Virus record (IMG/VR): IMGVR_UViG_3300029267_001796
Location: 1-20,797 of that record
Source of the DNA: a virus
Strand: one strand, 5' to 3'
Length of the DNA: 20,797 nucleotides
The notes under the pieces are model-generated. The model was given only the letters and a program-made list of their open reading frames with translations, ran no database searches and had not been told where the DNA came from. A program made the position numbers and the translations under genes. This document shows positions 20,564-20,797 of this stretch, one piece after another (the first letter of the stretch is position 1; each line of letters opens with the position of its first letter).

Positions 20564-20797
20564 TTATTCCTCCGCGTGGTCCCTTGGTGCCTTTGGAAAA
20601 TCAGCACCTAAGTCAAGGGCCTCATCTGATAGATGGGATGGGGGTTCACCTTCCCGAAGCCAATCAACAACACCCTGGAGATCAAGATCGGTTTGCAACA
20701 GGAAGTCCGCTACTTTGTTTTGCTCCCGATTAGTTCGGAACCATAGATACAGGTTCACGAGGTTAAGTGTGATTGCCACCACACAAAGGACGATGGA
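20564..20797 (-). CDS. Membrane-anchored small protein, 5' end cut by window edge
   Basis: The frame is open to the right edge, so the true start lies outside. The first visible residues (SIVLCVVAITLNLVNLYLWF) form one transmembrane helix, followed by a soluble polar tail: FRTNREQNKVADFLLQTDLD, VVDWLREGEPPSHLSDEALD and an acidic end DHAEE. A GTG inside the hydrophobic stretch (20782) could start a shorter form but has no ribosome binding site. Its last codons contain the ribosome binding site of the DUF4417-like gene. No family recognised. Confidence 0.6.
   Translation of the reverse strand, partial: SIVLCVVAITLNLVNLYLWFRTNREQNKVADFLLQTDLDLQGVVDWLREGEPPSHLSDEALDLGADFPKAPRDHAEE

Overview
The window reads as the structural (late) module of a tailed bacteriophage or prophage, most likely siphovirus-like, from an uncultured bacterial host that I cannot name. 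The reasons are a small and a large terminase, a protease-scaffold, a decoration protein, a major capsid protein, head-tail joining proteins, a tail tube protein and the start of a probable tape-measure protein, in the usual virion order. Genes are tightly packed, often overlap by one base at stop/start junctions, and mostly carry GGAGG-type ribosome binding sites. All but one are on the minus strand, so transcription runs from high to low coordinates. I see no integrase, repressor, replication gene, tRNA or CRISPR array.

Layout in transcription order. 20797-19644: a membrane-anchored small protein cut by the window edge, a DUF4417-like protein and a small basic protein, followed by a hairpin-plus-U-tract terminator at 19556-19589. 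19469-15976: terminase small subunit, a striking non-coding array of 5-bp units (18458-18708), four small proteins (one a 38-aa membrane peptide, one a Cys-rich zinc-binding type) and the terminase large subunit. 15955-14151: a 117-aa protein and the only plus-strand gene, a 478-aa protein with a carbohydrate-binding-type domain. It occupies the slot where a portal gene is expected, and no portal is recognisable anywhere in the window. 14054-9730: a good sigma70-like promoter, then protease-scaffold (with a likely nested scaffold start), decoration protein fused to lectin-like domains, and major capsid protein, closed by a strong terminator. 9648-3562: two proteins with N-terminal membrane segments (one a large beta-helix protein), a TIM-barrel protein resembling GH56 hyaluronidases, and two unassigned structural-type proteins. 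3546-1: head-tail connector, tail-completion and tail-terminator-like proteins, a tail tube protein made of two tandem copies of the tube domain, and a probable tape-measure protein cut by the left edge.

Together these genes would package DNA (TerS/TerL), build and mature the capsid, decorate the particle with sugar-binding or sugar-cleaving modules, and build the tail. The most unusual items are the phased NNTCC/GGANN pentamer array next to TerS, the GH56-like enzyme, the duplicated tail tube domain, the missing portal with an inverted gene in its place, and virion-type proteins with membrane anchors. No stretch longer than about 300 bases lacks a gene. The largest gaps are 18423-18704 (the pentamer array) and 19470-19643 (terminator and leader of TerS).
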